Assembly: GCA_030715195.1 (NCBI GenBank)
Contig: JAUYVI010000002.1
Span: forward strand, 186,001 to 250,000
Length of the DNA: 64,000 bases
Source of the DNA: Dongia sedimenti
GTDB taxonomy: Bacteria > Pseudomonadota > Alphaproteobacteria > Dongiales > Dongiaceae
Reading direction: 5' to 3'
Part shown: piece by piece, positions 25,879-34,670 of the stretch
Layout of the letters: every line of letters starts with the position of its first letter
Numbering within the stretch: position 1 is the first letter of the stretch
Notes under the pieces: model-generated
Told to the model about the DNA's origin: nothing
Seen by the model: only the letters and a program-made list of their open reading frames with translations
Database searches by the model: none
Made by a program: the position numbers and the translations under genes

Positions 25879-26463
25879 ATGTCGCGCCGCGTCGTTTCCA
25901 TCCTGATCGTCGTCGCCGCGGTCTCGGCCGCGGCGCTCGGCTATCTCTACCTCACCCAGGGCGGCACCGGACCGGCGGCGGTGCCGATCGGCGGGCCGTT
26001 GCATCTGACCGATCAGGACGGCAAGCCGTTCGATTCCGCGAGCCTCGACGGCAAGCCCTACGCGGTGTTCTTCGGCTTCACCCACTGCCCGGACGCCTGC
26101 CCGACCACGCTCTCGGAAATCGCGCGGACCGAGGACGAGATCGGGGCGCCGGCCAAGGACTTGACCACGCTCTTCGTCACCGTCGATCCCGAGCGCGACA
26201 CGCCGGCCGTGCTGAAGGAATATATCTCCAACTTCGGCGGCAACACGGTGGCACTCTCCGGCACGCCGGAGCAGATCGCCGCGGCGGCGAAGGCATACCG
26301 CGTCTTCTACAAGAAGGTCCCGACTTCGGACGGCGGCTACACGATGGACCACACGGCGGTGCTCTATCTGATGGGGCGCAAGGGCGAGTTCCGCGACGTG
26401 ATCGCCTATTCCGAGGACCACGAGCGCTTCGTCGAGAAGATCAAGAAGCTGCTGGCCGAATAG
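25879..26463 (+). CDS. SCO1/SenC copper-delivery protein
   Basis: A 194-aa thioredoxin-fold protein anchored by one N-terminal helix (about 5-25) and facing the periplasm. The Cu-binding CxxxC is CPDACP (about 71-76) and the third ligand is the His in DHTAVLYL (about 155). It works in CuA assembly of cytochrome c oxidase or as a thiol reductase. Last gene of the DUF2946-PCu(A)C-SCO unit; no oxidase subunit genes are in the window. Confidence 0.95.
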   Translation: MSRRVVSILIVVAAVSAAALGYLYLTQGGTGPAAVPIGGPLHLTDQDGKPFDSASLDGKPYAVFFGFTHCPDACPTTLSEIARTEDEIGAPAKDLTTLFVTVDPERDTPAVLKEYISNFGGNTVALSGTPEQIAAAAKAYRVFYKKVPTSDGGYTMDHTAVLYLMGRKGEFRDVIAYSEDHERFVEKIKKLLAE

Positions 26464-26493
26464 CAGCAACATGACAAACGACCGCTAGCTGAC

Positions 26494-26538
26494 CTTCGTG
26501 TAACGGGATGATGCACGTGTCATCGTCCGTTACACGAA
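26494..26538. repeat. Long inverted repeat downstream of SCO1
   Basis: TTCGTGTAACGG plus GATGA are mirrored by TCATC, a 2-nt bulge, and CCGTTACACGAA, with an 8-nt centre TGCACGTG. The stem of 17 bp with one bulge starts 30 nt after the SCO1 stop and lies about 90 nt before the next start. There is no T-tract, so it may be a processing or stabilising hairpin or a dimeric regulator site for the SH3 gene. Confidence 0.6.
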
Positions 26539-26625
26539 AGTCCGGCTGTCGCCGCGCGGCATGCTGGACGGAATCACGGTGCGGGAACAGTGTCTGAATC
26601 GGGTTCAACCGAGGAGGACACGCCC

Positions 26626-26946
26626 ATGCAGAAAATTCTCTCGCTTTCCGCCGCCGCATTCGCCGCGGTGATGCTGACCACTGCGGCCGAGGCCGCGTCG
26701 CCGCGTGCAGCGGCGCCGATCGACAGCGCCCCGACTTCGATCCGAACGGCGGACGTCACCATGGTGGTCTCGCACGGCTATGCGCATGTGCGGAAGGATC
26801 CGAACACCAAGAGCCAGATCCTGGCCACCTTGAAGAAGGGCGCCAAGGTCGACGTGATCGAAAAGGTGCCGGGCGGAAAATGGGCCCATGTGAAGACCGG
26901 CAAGTTCGACGGCTACATCGCCCTTTCATTGCTGAAGGCGGCCTAG
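26626..26946 (+). CDS. Secreted bacterial SH3-domain protein
   Basis: A 106-aa exported protein. Start at the ATG with GAGGAGGA eight nt upstream. Residues 1-23 are a signal peptide ending AEA. Residues about 45-105 form an SH3_3-type domain (AHVRKDPNTKSQILATLKKG, KVPGGKWAHVKTGKFDGYI), found in envelope proteins that bind peptidoglycan peptides. It is alone between two intergenic hairpins. Probably periplasmic; exact role unknown. Confidence 0.85.
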   Translation: MQKILSLSAAAFAAVMLTTAAEAASPRAAAPIDSAPTSIRTADVTMVVSHGYAHVRKDPNTKSQILATLKKGAKVDVIEKVPGGKWAHVKTGKFDGYIALSLLKAA

Positions 26947-26963
26947 CCGATTGAAAACGCGTC

Positions 26964-26988
26964 ATGCCCGGGCTTGAGACCCGGGCAT
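26964..26988. repeat. REP-like palindrome
   Basis: ATGCCCGGG-CTTGAGA-CCCGGGCAT, a perfect 9-bp stem with a 7-nt loop, preceded by GTC, 17 nt after the SH3 gene stop. The form closely resembles the dispersed palindromic elements of alphaproteobacterial intergenic regions. It could also terminate the SH3 transcript. Only one copy was noticed here. Confidence 0.5.
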
Positions 26989-27367
26989 CTCGTGCAGGCC
27001 GGCACGGACCCGCGGGTGACGGCGAGTCACGGGCGGCCGCAGTGGTTTAACATTTTTGCCCGACACCGGCTGGATTTAGCAAAGCCCGGTTAAGACCCTG
27101 GTCTTCCTCGCTTAAGGGGACCGAATGGGTCTTGTGCGTGAATCCCGGCCTCTCTACCATTTTGCCAAGCCCCCGCCGATTGTATGGGCCCCGTGTCGTA
27201 AGCCAGCATAACCTGTCGCCAAGTGTCATCTATCGGCGCAGCCTGAGGAGCCAGCATGTTCTGAAGTTGAATGATCGTTCAGAATCGTCCGATAATGGAT
27301 GGAATAAGTCCACCACCGGACCGGTATGAAGCCGGAACCGTGAAAACGACGAACAGGGAGTGACGAG
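26989..27367. other. Long leader of the polyamine ABC operon
   Basis: No coding region is supported in this 379-nt stretch; a 60-codon minus-strand frame has no family-like content. The sequence is visibly less GC-rich than its surroundings. At 27268-27281 the near-palindrome TGAATGATCGTTCA (inside a wider CTGAA...TTCAG) could be an operator for the downstream importer. No riboswitch fold was recognised. Confidence 0.45.
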
Positions 27368-28663
27368 ATGAAGGACCGGGATTCCAAGATCCAAACCATC
27401 ATGACCGGCTATCGGCGCGGGTTCCTGTCGCGCCGCGAGGCGCTGCGCGCGCTCGGTGCCGTCGGCCTGGCCGCGGGTGCGGCGCCGCTGCTCGACTTCG
27501 CCGCCCTGGCCGACGAGGCGGGCAAGCAGGCGGGACCGGGCGGCATTCCCCTCTCCCGCCCCGACAAGCCGGTGACGCTGCCGCTCAACGGCGACCCGAT
27601 CAAGAGCGGATTGGAGCCGGAGAAGGGCCCGTTCCACATCTTCAACTACCAGGACTATATCGACCAGGTCTCGGTGATCGACACCTTCTCGAAGAAGTAC
27701 GGGGTCGAGGTGGTGCTGACCACGTTCGACAGCATGGACCAGGCGATCACTCGCCTGGCCAGCGGCACGGTCGAGGTCGATTCCACCAACATCACGCCGG
27801 ACCGCTTGGCCCAGGGCGTCGCCGGCAAGCTGCTGCAGCCGCTCAACCACAGCTACATTCCGAACCTGGAAAAGAACATCTTCAAGTCGCTGCAAAATCC
27901 GTTCTACGACCAGGGTTCGCAGTATTCGGTGCCGTATAACCTCTACTCGACCGGCATCGGCTGGCGCACCGACAAGGTGAAGACGGATATCGGCAGCCTC
28001 GCCAATCCGTGGTCGGTGTTCTGGGACGAGAGCTCGAAGGAATATTCCGGCTATACCGGCATCCTCGACGATGCGCGCGAATCCCTCGGCATGGCGATGC
28101 AGTATCGCGGCCTGACCGACATGAATACGGAAGACGCGGCGGTGCTGGACAAGGCGCTGGCCGACCTGAAGGCGACCGTGCCGATCTCCAATCCCAAGAT
28201 CAACATCACCGAGTACCAGACGCTCGCCGACGGCAGCTGCTGGATCCACCAGAGCTGGTCGGGCGACATGCTCGGCGCCATCATCAGCTATTGGCCGGAG
28301 GGCCAGGACAAGTCGATCCTGAAGTACTGGTGGCCGGGCAAGGGCAAGGGCGTCACCCAGAACGATTGCTGGGCGCTGCTGGCCAAGTCGAAGAAGCCGG
28401 TGCTCGGCCATCTCTGGCTGAACCACATCTGCGACGCCGAGGTCGCCTACAACAACACCACGACCTATACCGGCTATCAGCCGGCGCAGAAGTCGTTCAA
28501 TGCCGACGAGCTGGTCAAGGCCGGCATCCTGCCCGAGCAGCTGAAGAACATCATCCTGACCGAGGAAGACGTCGGCGCCGGCTCGCTGCAATACTGCGCG
28601 CTCACGCCGAAGGGCCAGGGGATGTGGCAGGACGCCTACGCCAAGTTCAATTCGGGCTCGTGA
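27368..28663 (+). CDS. ABC transporter substrate-binding protein, PotD-like
   Basis: A 431-aa periplasmic binding protein of the spermidine/putrescine family. The N-terminus has a Tat-like signal, SRREALRALG then a hydrophobic core ending in ALA. The mature part contains family features such as FNYQDYID, DSTNITPDRLAQG, PYNLYSTGIGWRTDKV and NHICDAEVAYNNTTTYTGYQPAQ. It is about 70 residues longer than E. coli PotD. It is the first gene of a four-gene importer (SBP, two permeases, ATPase). The real ligand may be a polyamine, an opine or another cationic compound; the sequence does not decide. Confidence 0.88.
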   Translation: MKDRDSKIQTIMTGYRRGFLSRREALRALGAVGLAAGAAPLLDFAALADEAGKQAGPGGIPLSRPDKPVTLPLNGDPIKSGLEPEKGPFHIFNYQDYIDQVSVIDTFSKKYGVEVVLTTFDSMDQAITRLASGTVEVDSTNITPDRLAQGVAGKLLQPLNHSYIPNLEKNIFKSLQNPFYDQGSQYSVPYNLYSTGIGWRTDKVKTDIGSLANPWSVFWDESSKEYSGYTGILDDARESLGMAMQYRGLTDMNTEDAAVLDKALADLKATVPISNPKINITEYQTLADGSCWIHQSWSGDMLGAIISYWPEGQDKSILKYWWPGKGKGVTQNDCWALLAKSKKPVLGHLWLNHICDAEVAYNNTTTYTGYQPAQKSFNADELVKAGILPEQLKNIILTEEDVGAGSLQYCALTPKGQGMWQDAYAKFNSGS

Positions 28664-28698
28664 GCGGAATGAACGGTTGAAGCCGGGAGTAGCTTCGC

Positions 28699-29589
28699 GT
28701 GTATCCGAAATGGCTGTGGCCGGTCTTCGCCGTTCCCGGCGTGGTCTGGCTGATCCTGCTGTTCCTGGTGCCGTTCTATGCGGTGATCGGCGTCGCCTTC
28801 GGCGGCGTCGATCCCATCTTCCTCAACGCGGTGCCGAACTGGAATCCGCTCAGCTGGAACTATGACGTCCTGCTGACGACGCTGGCCGGATTCCTGCCCG
28901 GCAATCAATACTGGGGCATCTTCCTCCGCACCGTGGTCTATGTCGCCCTCGCGCTGACCGGGTCGCTGTTGTTCGGCTATCCGGTGGCCTATTACATCTC
29001 GCGCCATGCCCGGCGGACCAAGATGCTGCTGATCGCGCTGATCGTGCTGCCGTTCTGGGTCTCCTACATGATGCGGATGCTGGCCTGGGTGAACCTGTTC
29101 TCGCCGAGCGGCTTCGTGAACAAGTTCCTGCTCTGGACCAACCTCGTCCAGACCCCGCCGGATTGGCTGGGCGGCAACCATGCCTCGGTGATCCTCGGCC
29201 TCATCTACGGCTATATCCCCTATCTCATCCTGCCGCTGCTGGCGGCGCTCGACCGCATCGACCGCAGCGTGCTGGAAGCCGCGCGGGATCTCGGCGCCAG
29301 CCCCGCCTCCGCCTTCTTCCACGTGACCCTGCCGCTGTCCAAGCCCGGCATCCTCGGCGCCAGCGTCATCATCGCCCTGCCGATGTTCGGCGATTACTAT
29401 ACCCCGACCATCGTGTCCGGCTCGCCGCGCACCACCATGATCGGCAACCAGATCGACATCTTCTTCCACGGCGGACCGCAGCCCTCGGTCGGCGCTTCGC
29501 TGACCATGATCCTCTCGGCCTTCCTGGCGGTGCTGATGGCCTATTACATGATCACCATCGCCAAGGCGCAGAAGGAGGTCGCCGGATGA
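28699..29589 (+). CDS. ABC transporter permease, PotB-like
   Basis: A 296-aa inner-membrane permease with six helices and the cytoplasmic EAA loop LEAARDLGASPASAFFHVTLPLSKPGI (two pieces: EAARDLGA, LPLSKPG). It starts with GTG at 28699 and overlaps the next permease by 4 nt (ATGA). It forms a heterodimer with the next product in a polyamine-type importer. Confidence 0.92.
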   Translation: MYPKWLWPVFAVPGVVWLILLFLVPFYAVIGVAFGGVDPIFLNAVPNWNPLSWNYDVLLTTLAGFLPGNQYWGIFLRTVVYVALALTGSLLFGYPVAYYISRHARRTKMLLIALIVLPFWVSYMMRMLAWVNLFSPSGFVNKFLLWTNLVQTPPDWLGGNHASVILGLIYGYIPYLILPLLAALDRIDRSVLEAARDLGASPASAFFHVTLPLSKPGILGASVIIALPMFGDYYTPTIVSGSPRTTMIGNQIDIFFHGGPQPSVGASLTMILSAFLAVLMAYYMITIAKAQKEVAG

Positions 29590-30524
29590 CCGCCGTCACC
29601 GAACGTCGCCGGATCGCCGCGCCTTCCACCGCCCAGCGCATCCGCAACTGGATCCTCAACCCCTGGGGCGAGCCGCGCGGCTTGGTGGTGATCACCTGGA
29701 TCTACGTGGCGATCTCGATCGTGCCGGTGGTCGTCGCGATCATGTTCTCGTTCAATGCCGGCCGGTCGGTGACCGCCTGGCAGGGCTTTTCCCTCACCCG
29801 CTGGTATCTCGACGACCCGCGTTCCTCGGTGATCGGCGATCCGCGGCTGCAGCATGCCCTGCTGCAGAGCCTGAAGCTCGCCGGCCTCACCATGCTGATC
29901 GCAACACCCTTGGGCGTCATGCTGGCGCTCGGCCTCGCGCGCTGGCGCGGCCGGCTCGCTTCCGCATCCAATTTCATCATGCTGTTCCCGCTGGTGACGC
30001 CGGAACTGGTGATGGGCGTCTCGCTGTTCCTGGTCTTCGTCAACCTCTTCACCTTCATCCCGCTCGGCACCACGGCGCAGGTCATGGGGCATGTCACCTT
30101 CTCGCTCTCCTATGTGGTGGTGATCGTGCGCGGGCGGCTGTTCTCGATCGGACGGCAATACGAGGAGGCGGCGGCCGATCTGGGCGCGACACCCTGGGAG
30201 ACCCTGCGGCTGGTGGTGCTGCCGCTGCTGCTGCCGGCGATCTTCTCCAGCCTGATGATGGTGTTCGCGATCTCGATCGACGATTTCGTGATCAGCGCCT
30301 GGCTCAGCTGCGGCTCGTCCTGCGACACCGTGCCGATCCGCGTCTACAGCTCGACCCGCGGCGCACCCTTGCCGTCGATCAACGCGCTGGCCACGGTGAT
30401 GGTGGCGATGACCCTCACCGCCATCGGCATCGCCTGGGTGGTGCATCGATATATGACGCGCGGCGAGCGGCGGACCGGAAAGCAAGGCGGCATGACCCAG
30501 GCGATGGGCGCGTTCGACCTATGA
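29586..30524 (+). CDS. ABC transporter permease, PotC-like
   Basis: A 312-aa inner-membrane permease. The ATG overlapping the potB-like stop was chosen over longer readings. Six helices follow a charged 45-residue N-terminus; the EAA loop is EEAAADLGATPWETLRLVVLPLLLP (in pieces EEAAADLGA, LPLLLPA). The substrate-side segment SIDDFVISAWLS is typical of PotC. It is followed after 37 nt by the ATPase gene. Confidence 0.92.
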   Translation: MTAVTERRRIAAPSTAQRIRNWILNPWGEPRGLVVITWIYVAISIVPVVVAIMFSFNAGRSVTAWQGFSLTRWYLDDPRSSVIGDPRLQHALLQSLKLAGLTMLIATPLGVMLALGLARWRGRLASASNFIMLFPLVTPELVMGVSLFLVFVNLFTFIPLGTTAQVMGHVTFSLSYVVVIVRGRLFSIGRQYEEAAADLGATPWETLRLVVLPLLLPAIFSSLMMVFAISIDDFVISAWLSCGSSCDTVPIRVYSSTRGAPLPSINALATVMVAMTLTAIGIAWVVHRYMTRGERRTGKQGGMTQAMGAFDL

Positions 30525-30561
30525 TGATGACGAACTCGATGGACACCTGCGGGGGGATGGC

Positions 30562-31668
30562 GTGAGCGGCGGCGAGATCGAACTCATCGACCTGAACAAG
30601 CATTTCGGCCCACACCGGGCCGTGGACAACATCAACCTGCAGATCCCGGGCGGGGAGTTCTTCTCGCTGCTGGGATCGTCGGGCTGCGGCAAGACCACGA
30701 CCTTGCGGATGATCGCCGGTTTCGAGCGCCCGACCAGCGGGCAGATCGTGCTCGACGGCGCCGACATGACCGAGACGCCGCCGCACAAGCGGCATGTGAA
30801 CACCGTGTTCCAGAGCTATGCGCTGTTCCCGCACCTGAACGTGTTCGACAACGTCGCCTTCGGCCTGCGGCGGCAGAAGGTCGAGCCCGACCAGGTGAAG
30901 CGCCGGGTCAACGAGGCGCTGGAGTTGGTGCAGCTGACCAGCTTCGAGAAGCGCAAGCCCGCCCAGATGTCGGGCGGCCAGCAGCAGCGCGTGGCCCTGG
31001 CCCGCGCGCTGGTGCTGAAGCCCGCGGTGCTGCTGCTGGACGAGCCCTTGGGCGCCCTCGACGCGCGGCTGCGCAAGCAGCTCCAGGTCGAGCTGAAGAG
31101 CCTGCAGCAGCAGGTCGGCATCACCTTCGTCTACGTGACCCACGACCAGGAAGAGGCGCTCACCATGAGCGACCGGATCGCGGTCATGTCCAACGGCCGG
31201 ATCGAGCAGGTGGCGCCGCCCGAGGAGATCTACGAGGCGCCGGCCACGGTCTTCGTCGCGGACTTCCTCGGCGTCTCCAACCTGATGGATGCGGTCGCCT
31301 CGGGATCGGACGCGACGGGACGCTGCAAGGTGAAGGTCGGTGGCTTCGACTGCTATGCGGGCCGGGGCAGTGCCGATGCGACCGGCACCACCAAGGTCAC
31401 GATCCGGCCGGAGCGCGTCCGGCTCGAGCCCAAGGGCACGGGCGGCGAGAACCGGATCCCCGGAACCGTTCAGCGCTGGGTCTATCTCGGAAATTCCGTG
31501 CAGTTGATCGTCGGTCTCGCCACCGGCGCCAAGATCCAGGCGCTGATGCAGAATACCGGCGAGGAGATCCCCTATCGCGAAGGCGCGGAGGTCGCGGTGC
31601 ATCTGCCGGCGACGGCGCTCCGCATCCTCGAAGACACCGGCGCACCGCTGGCCTCGGCGGAGGACTAA
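30562..31668 (+). CDS. ABC transporter ATP-binding protein, PotA-like
   Basis: A 368-aa importer ATPase. The GTG start follows a GGGGGG ribosome site. Walker A is GSSGCGKTT (near 38-46), the Q-loop precedes FQSYALFPH, the signature is MSGGQQQRVALARAL, Walker B LLLDEPLGALD, and the switch His is in VYVTHDQEEAL. The C-terminal TOBE domain (about 280-360) is usual for the polyamine/thiamine/iron group. Last gene of the importer operon; its stop overlaps the stop of the convergent antiporter gene. Confidence 0.95.
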   Translation: MSGGEIELIDLNKHFGPHRAVDNINLQIPGGEFFSLLGSSGCGKTTTLRMIAGFERPTSGQIVLDGADMTETPPHKRHVNTVFQSYALFPHLNVFDNVAFGLRRQKVEPDQVKRRVNEALELVQLTSFEKRKPAQMSGGQQQRVALARALVLKPAVLLLDEPLGALDARLRKQLQVELKSLQQQVGITFVYVTHDQEEALTMSDRIAVMSNGRIEQVAPPEEIYEAPATVFVADFLGVSNLMDAVASGSDATGRCKVKVGGFDCYAGRGSADATGTTKVTIRPERVRLEPKGTGGENRIPGTVQRWVYLGNSVQLIVGLATGAKIQALMQNTGEEIPYREGAEVAVHLPATALRILEDTGAPLASAED

Positions 31669-33335
31669 GCCGGCGCCACCTTCGCGCGCCGCAGCATCTC
31701 CAGCGCGAGTTCGGTCTCGCCGATCACCGTCGCCGTCGCACCGAGCGACACTAAGTGACGGGCCTCGGCATCGGAATGGGCTCGCGCGATGATCGGCAGG
31801 GCGGCATTGGCGGCGCGGGCCTGCTCGACGATGGCACCGGCCTCGAAGGCGTTGGGCACGGCGACGAACAGGCAGCGCGCGACCTCCGGACGGGTGGCGG
31901 CAAATAGAGCCGGATCGGCAGCATTGCCGCTGATGGTTTCGACGCCGGCGGCAGCGAGAGATTCCAGCGCCTGACTGCGGGTGTCGATGGCGATGAAGGG
32001 CGTTGCGTCCTGGCGCAGGCCTTCGCCGATCACCGAACCGACCCGGCCATAGCCGACCAGGATGCTGTGACCGGTGAGCGTGGTTGAGTGGATTTCCCGC
32101 TTTACCCCGGCCTTCTCGTCGTCCACGGACGCGGCACCGAGCCGTGACCTGAACCGGTCGAGCAGCACGAAGGCGGTCGGGTTGAGCAGGATCGAGACGA
32201 TGGCGGTCGCGAGGATCAGGTCCTGGGCCTGCTCGGTGAGGACGCCGAACGCCACGCCGAGACCGGCCAGGATGAAGGAGAACTCGCCGATCTGCGCCAG
32301 GCTGGCGGAGATGACGAGGGCCACCCCGGTCGGATGGCCGAAGGCGCGCACGATCAGGAAGGCGGCGATCGACTTGCCGAACAGCACGATCGCAACGGCG
32401 GCGACGAGCGGCCAGAACTGGTCCAGCATGGCCGAAGGATTGAGCAGCATGCCGACCGAGACGAAGAACAGCACGGCGAAGGCATCGCGCAGCGGCAGGG
32501 TCTCCTCGGCGGCGCGATGGCTGAGCTCGGATTCGGCCAGCACCATGCCGGCGAAAAAGGCGCCGAGCGCGAACGACACGCCGAACAAGGCGGCGGCGCC
32601 GAAGGCGATGCCGAGCGCGATCGCCAGCACCGCGAGGCGGAACAGCTCGCGCGATCCCGTATGGGCGATGTAGTGCAGCAGCCAGGGCACCGCCTTGCGG
32701 CCGAGCACCAGCATCACCGCGACGAACAGGGCGACCTTGCCGAGGGTGATGCCCAGGGTCAGTGCGATCTCCTCGAGCCCGGCCCCCGCCTCGCCCGTCT
32801 CCATGGAAGAAGCGATCCCCGCAAGCGGCGGCAGGAGGACGAGCGTCAGCACCATGAACAGGTCCTCGACGATCAACCAGCCGACCGCGATGCGGCCCTC
32901 GGTCGATTCCACGAGGCGGCGTTCCTGGAGCGCCCGCAACAGCACGACCGTGCTGGCGACGGAGAGCGCCAGGCCGAACACGATGCCGTTCGAGAGCGGC
33001 CAGCCGAGCATCCAGGCGAGGCCCCAGCCGAGCAAGGTCGCGACCGCGATCTGGCCGATGGCGCCCGGGATCGCGATCGACTTGACCGCGAGCAGGTCCT
33101 TCAGGGAGAAGTGCAGGCCGACGCCGAACATCAGCAGGATCACGCCGATCTCGGCCAGCTCGGTGATCAGCGCCTGGTCGGCGACGAAGCCCGGCGTGAA
33201 CGGCCCGACCGCCACGCCCGCCAGAAGATATCCGACCAGCGGCGAGATCCGCAGGCGATGCGCGACCGCGCCCAGGATGAAGGCGAGCACGATGGCGCCG
33301 ACGATCGCCGCGATCAGGGGTGTGTGATGCTCCAT
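31665..33335 (-). CDS. ybaL: Kef/YbaL-type cation:proton antiporter with TrkA-N domain
   Basis: A 556-aa CPA2-family antiporter. The N-terminal part (about 1-385) has 12 or so helices with RISPLVGYLLAGVAVGPFTPGF, GVILLMFGVGLHFSLKDL and the STVVLLRALQERRLVES segment. A cytoplasmic RCK/TrkA-N domain follows (about 415-550) with the nucleotide loop GHSILVGYGRVGSVIGEGL. Probable role: K+ or Na+ efflux coupled to H+, gated by a dinucleotide. The symbol is by architecture. The gene is separated from the RND pump by a strong terminator. Confidence 0.9.
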   Translation of the reverse strand: MEHHTPLIAAIVGAIVLAFILGAVAHRLRISPLVGYLLAGVAVGPFTPGFVADQALITELAEIGVILLMFGVGLHFSLKDLLAVKSIAIPGAIGQIAVATLLGWGLAWMLGWPLSNGIVFGLALSVASTVVLLRALQERRLVESTEGRIAVGWLIVEDLFMVLTLVLLPPLAGIASSMETGEAGAGLEEIALTLGITLGKVALFVAVMLVLGRKAVPWLLHYIAHTGSRELFRLAVLAIALGIAFGAAALFGVSFALGAFFAGMVLAESELSHRAAEETLPLRDAFAVLFFVSVGMLLNPSAMLDQFWPLVAAVAIVLFGKSIAAFLIVRAFGHPTGVALVISASLAQIGEFSFILAGLGVAFGVLTEQAQDLILATAIVSILLNPTAFVLLDRFRSRLGAASVDDEKAGVKREIHSTTLTGHSILVGYGRVGSVIGEGLRQDATPFIAIDTRSQALESLAAAGVETISGNAADPALFAATRPEVARCLFVAVPNAFEAGAIVEQARAANAALPIIARAHSDAEARHLVSLGATATVIGETELALEMLRRAKVAPA

Positions 33336-33401
33336 CCGTGCTCCTGCTCCGCCTCGGTGCCGAAGAGGCTTTGTAGCAGAAGCGACGCAATCTCCTAATG
33401 C

Positions 33402-33426
33402 AAAGGGGGCCCGAAGGCCCCCTTTT
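33402..33426 (-). terminator. Intrinsic terminator of the RND operon
   Basis: GGGGGCC-TTCG-GGCCCCC-TTT read on the minus strand: a 7-bp GC stem closed by a C(UUCG)G tetraloop, extended by A-U pairs. It lies 20 nt after the adaptor stop. The plus strand also shows a T4 run, so it could work in both directions. Confidence 0.85.
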
Positions 33427-33445
33427 CGGAGTGTTGCAGCGGCGC

Positions 33446-34612
33446 CTAGGACGCGCTCGGCTGCTCCGGCAGTGCCTGGACCGGCATGCCGGGGCCGATC
33501 TTCTGCAGGTTGCCGGTGATCACCTTGTCGCCGGCCTGGAGGCCCTTGTTGATCACGACCTTGTCGCCCATCAGCGCCCCGGTCTCGATGAAGCGCTGCT
33601 CCACCGTGCCCTTCTCGCCGATCACGTAGACGAAGCGGCCCATCTGGCTCGAGCCCAGGGCGATCTGCGGCACCAGCAGCGCGTCCGGCTTCTCGGTCAG
33701 GTGCAGGCGCACCTTGATGTACTGGCCGGGCAGCAGCTCGTGGTGGGTGTTCTCCACCGTCGCCCGCGCGGTGATCGTGCCGGTGTTGCGATCGACCGTG
33801 TTGTCGAGGAAGGTGAGCTTGCCGGAGACGCGCGGCTTGTCCTCGCCGGCGATCGAGATATCCACCGTGAGATCGCCGCCCGCGCGATACTTCTGGATCA
33901 AGGCGAGATCGGTCTCGCTCGGATTGAAGGTCGCGTAGATCGGGCTCATCTGCACCAGGGTGTTGATCTCGGTGGTCTGCGCCGTGACCAGCGCGCCCTC
34001 ATGCACCAGGCTCTTGCCGAGCCTTCCGTCGAACGGCGCCCTGAGCTCGGTGTAGCCGAGGTTCAGTTGCGCGGTGCGGATCGCCGCCTTGTCGGCCATG
34101 ATGTTGGCCTGGGCCTGATGCATCAGGCTGGTCTTCTCGTCGTTGGTGTCCTTGGCGACGGCGCCGGTGGCGGAGAGCGCCGCATTGCGCTTCTGGCTCG
34201 AGGTCGCGTATTCGAGCGCCGCCTGGTCGCCCTGCAGCCGCGCCTTCGCCTGGTCGAGCGCCGCCTGGTAGTCGTCGGGATCGATCCGATAGAGGAGATC
34301 GCCCTCCTTCACATCGGCGCCGTCGGTGATGCCGGTCTCCTGCAGATAGCCGCCGACCTTGGCCTGCAGGGTCACCTCGCGGATCGCCTCGGTGGTGCCG
34401 ACATATTCCAGATAGACCGGAACGGTGGTCTTCGAGATCACCGAGACCGGCACCGGGAAGGCCGGCGGCGGGCCGCCGGCGGGGGGCTGCTCCTGCTGCG
34501 CGGCATCGGCCGCGACCACGTCGTGCAGAGCCTCCGGGAAAACGAAGCTCACCACCCCGTAACCGGCGGCGGCAACGACGACCAATCCGATGGCAGTGGT
34601 CCAGATACGCAT
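33446..34612 (-). CDS. RND efflux periplasmic adaptor subunit
   Basis: A 388-aa membrane-fusion protein linking an inner-membrane RND pump to an outer-membrane channel. The ATG at 34612 has GGAGG eight nt upstream. One N-terminal helix (about 6-28) is followed by the biotinyl-lipoyl halves (AKVGGYLQETGITDGADVKEGDLLYRIDP in part, and LNLGYTELRAPFDGRLG) around an alpha-hairpin, then beta-barrel and membrane-proximal domains. No lipobox Cys. It is encoded after its permease, an inverted order compared with acrAB/mexAB. No outer-membrane channel gene follows. Confidence 0.93.
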   Translation of the reverse strand: MRIWTTAIGLVVVAAAGYGVVSFVFPEALHDVVAADAAQQEQPPAGGPPPAFPVPVSVISKTTVPVYLEYVGTTEAIREVTLQAKVGGYLQETGITDGADVKEGDLLYRIDPDDYQAALDQAKARLQGDQAALEYATSSQKRNAALSATGAVAKDTNDEKTSLMHQAQANIMADKAAIRTAQLNLGYTELRAPFDGRLGKSLVHEGALVTAQTTEINTLVQMSPIYATFNPSETDLALIQKYRAGGDLTVDISIAGEDKPRVSGKLTFLDNTVDRNTGTITARATVENTHHELLPGQYIKVRLHLTEKPDALLVPQIALGSSQMGRFVYVIGEKGTVEQRFIETGALMGDKVVINKGLQAGDKVITGNLQKIGPGMPVQALPEQPSAS

Positions 34613-34670
34613 GACCTTGTCCTCCAATGTCCTTGCCGCGCCCGGCGGGTCAGGCCGGGCCGGCCTATTC

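Noticed and set aside
27047-27229. 60-codon minus-strand frame in the ABC operon leader
   Set aside because: No ribosome site, no family-like content, opposite to the operon.
30415-33390. 991-codon minus-strand frame across potA and the antiporter
   Set aside because: Out of frame with the Kef/YbaL antiporter and antisense to the ATPase; no recognisable domain.
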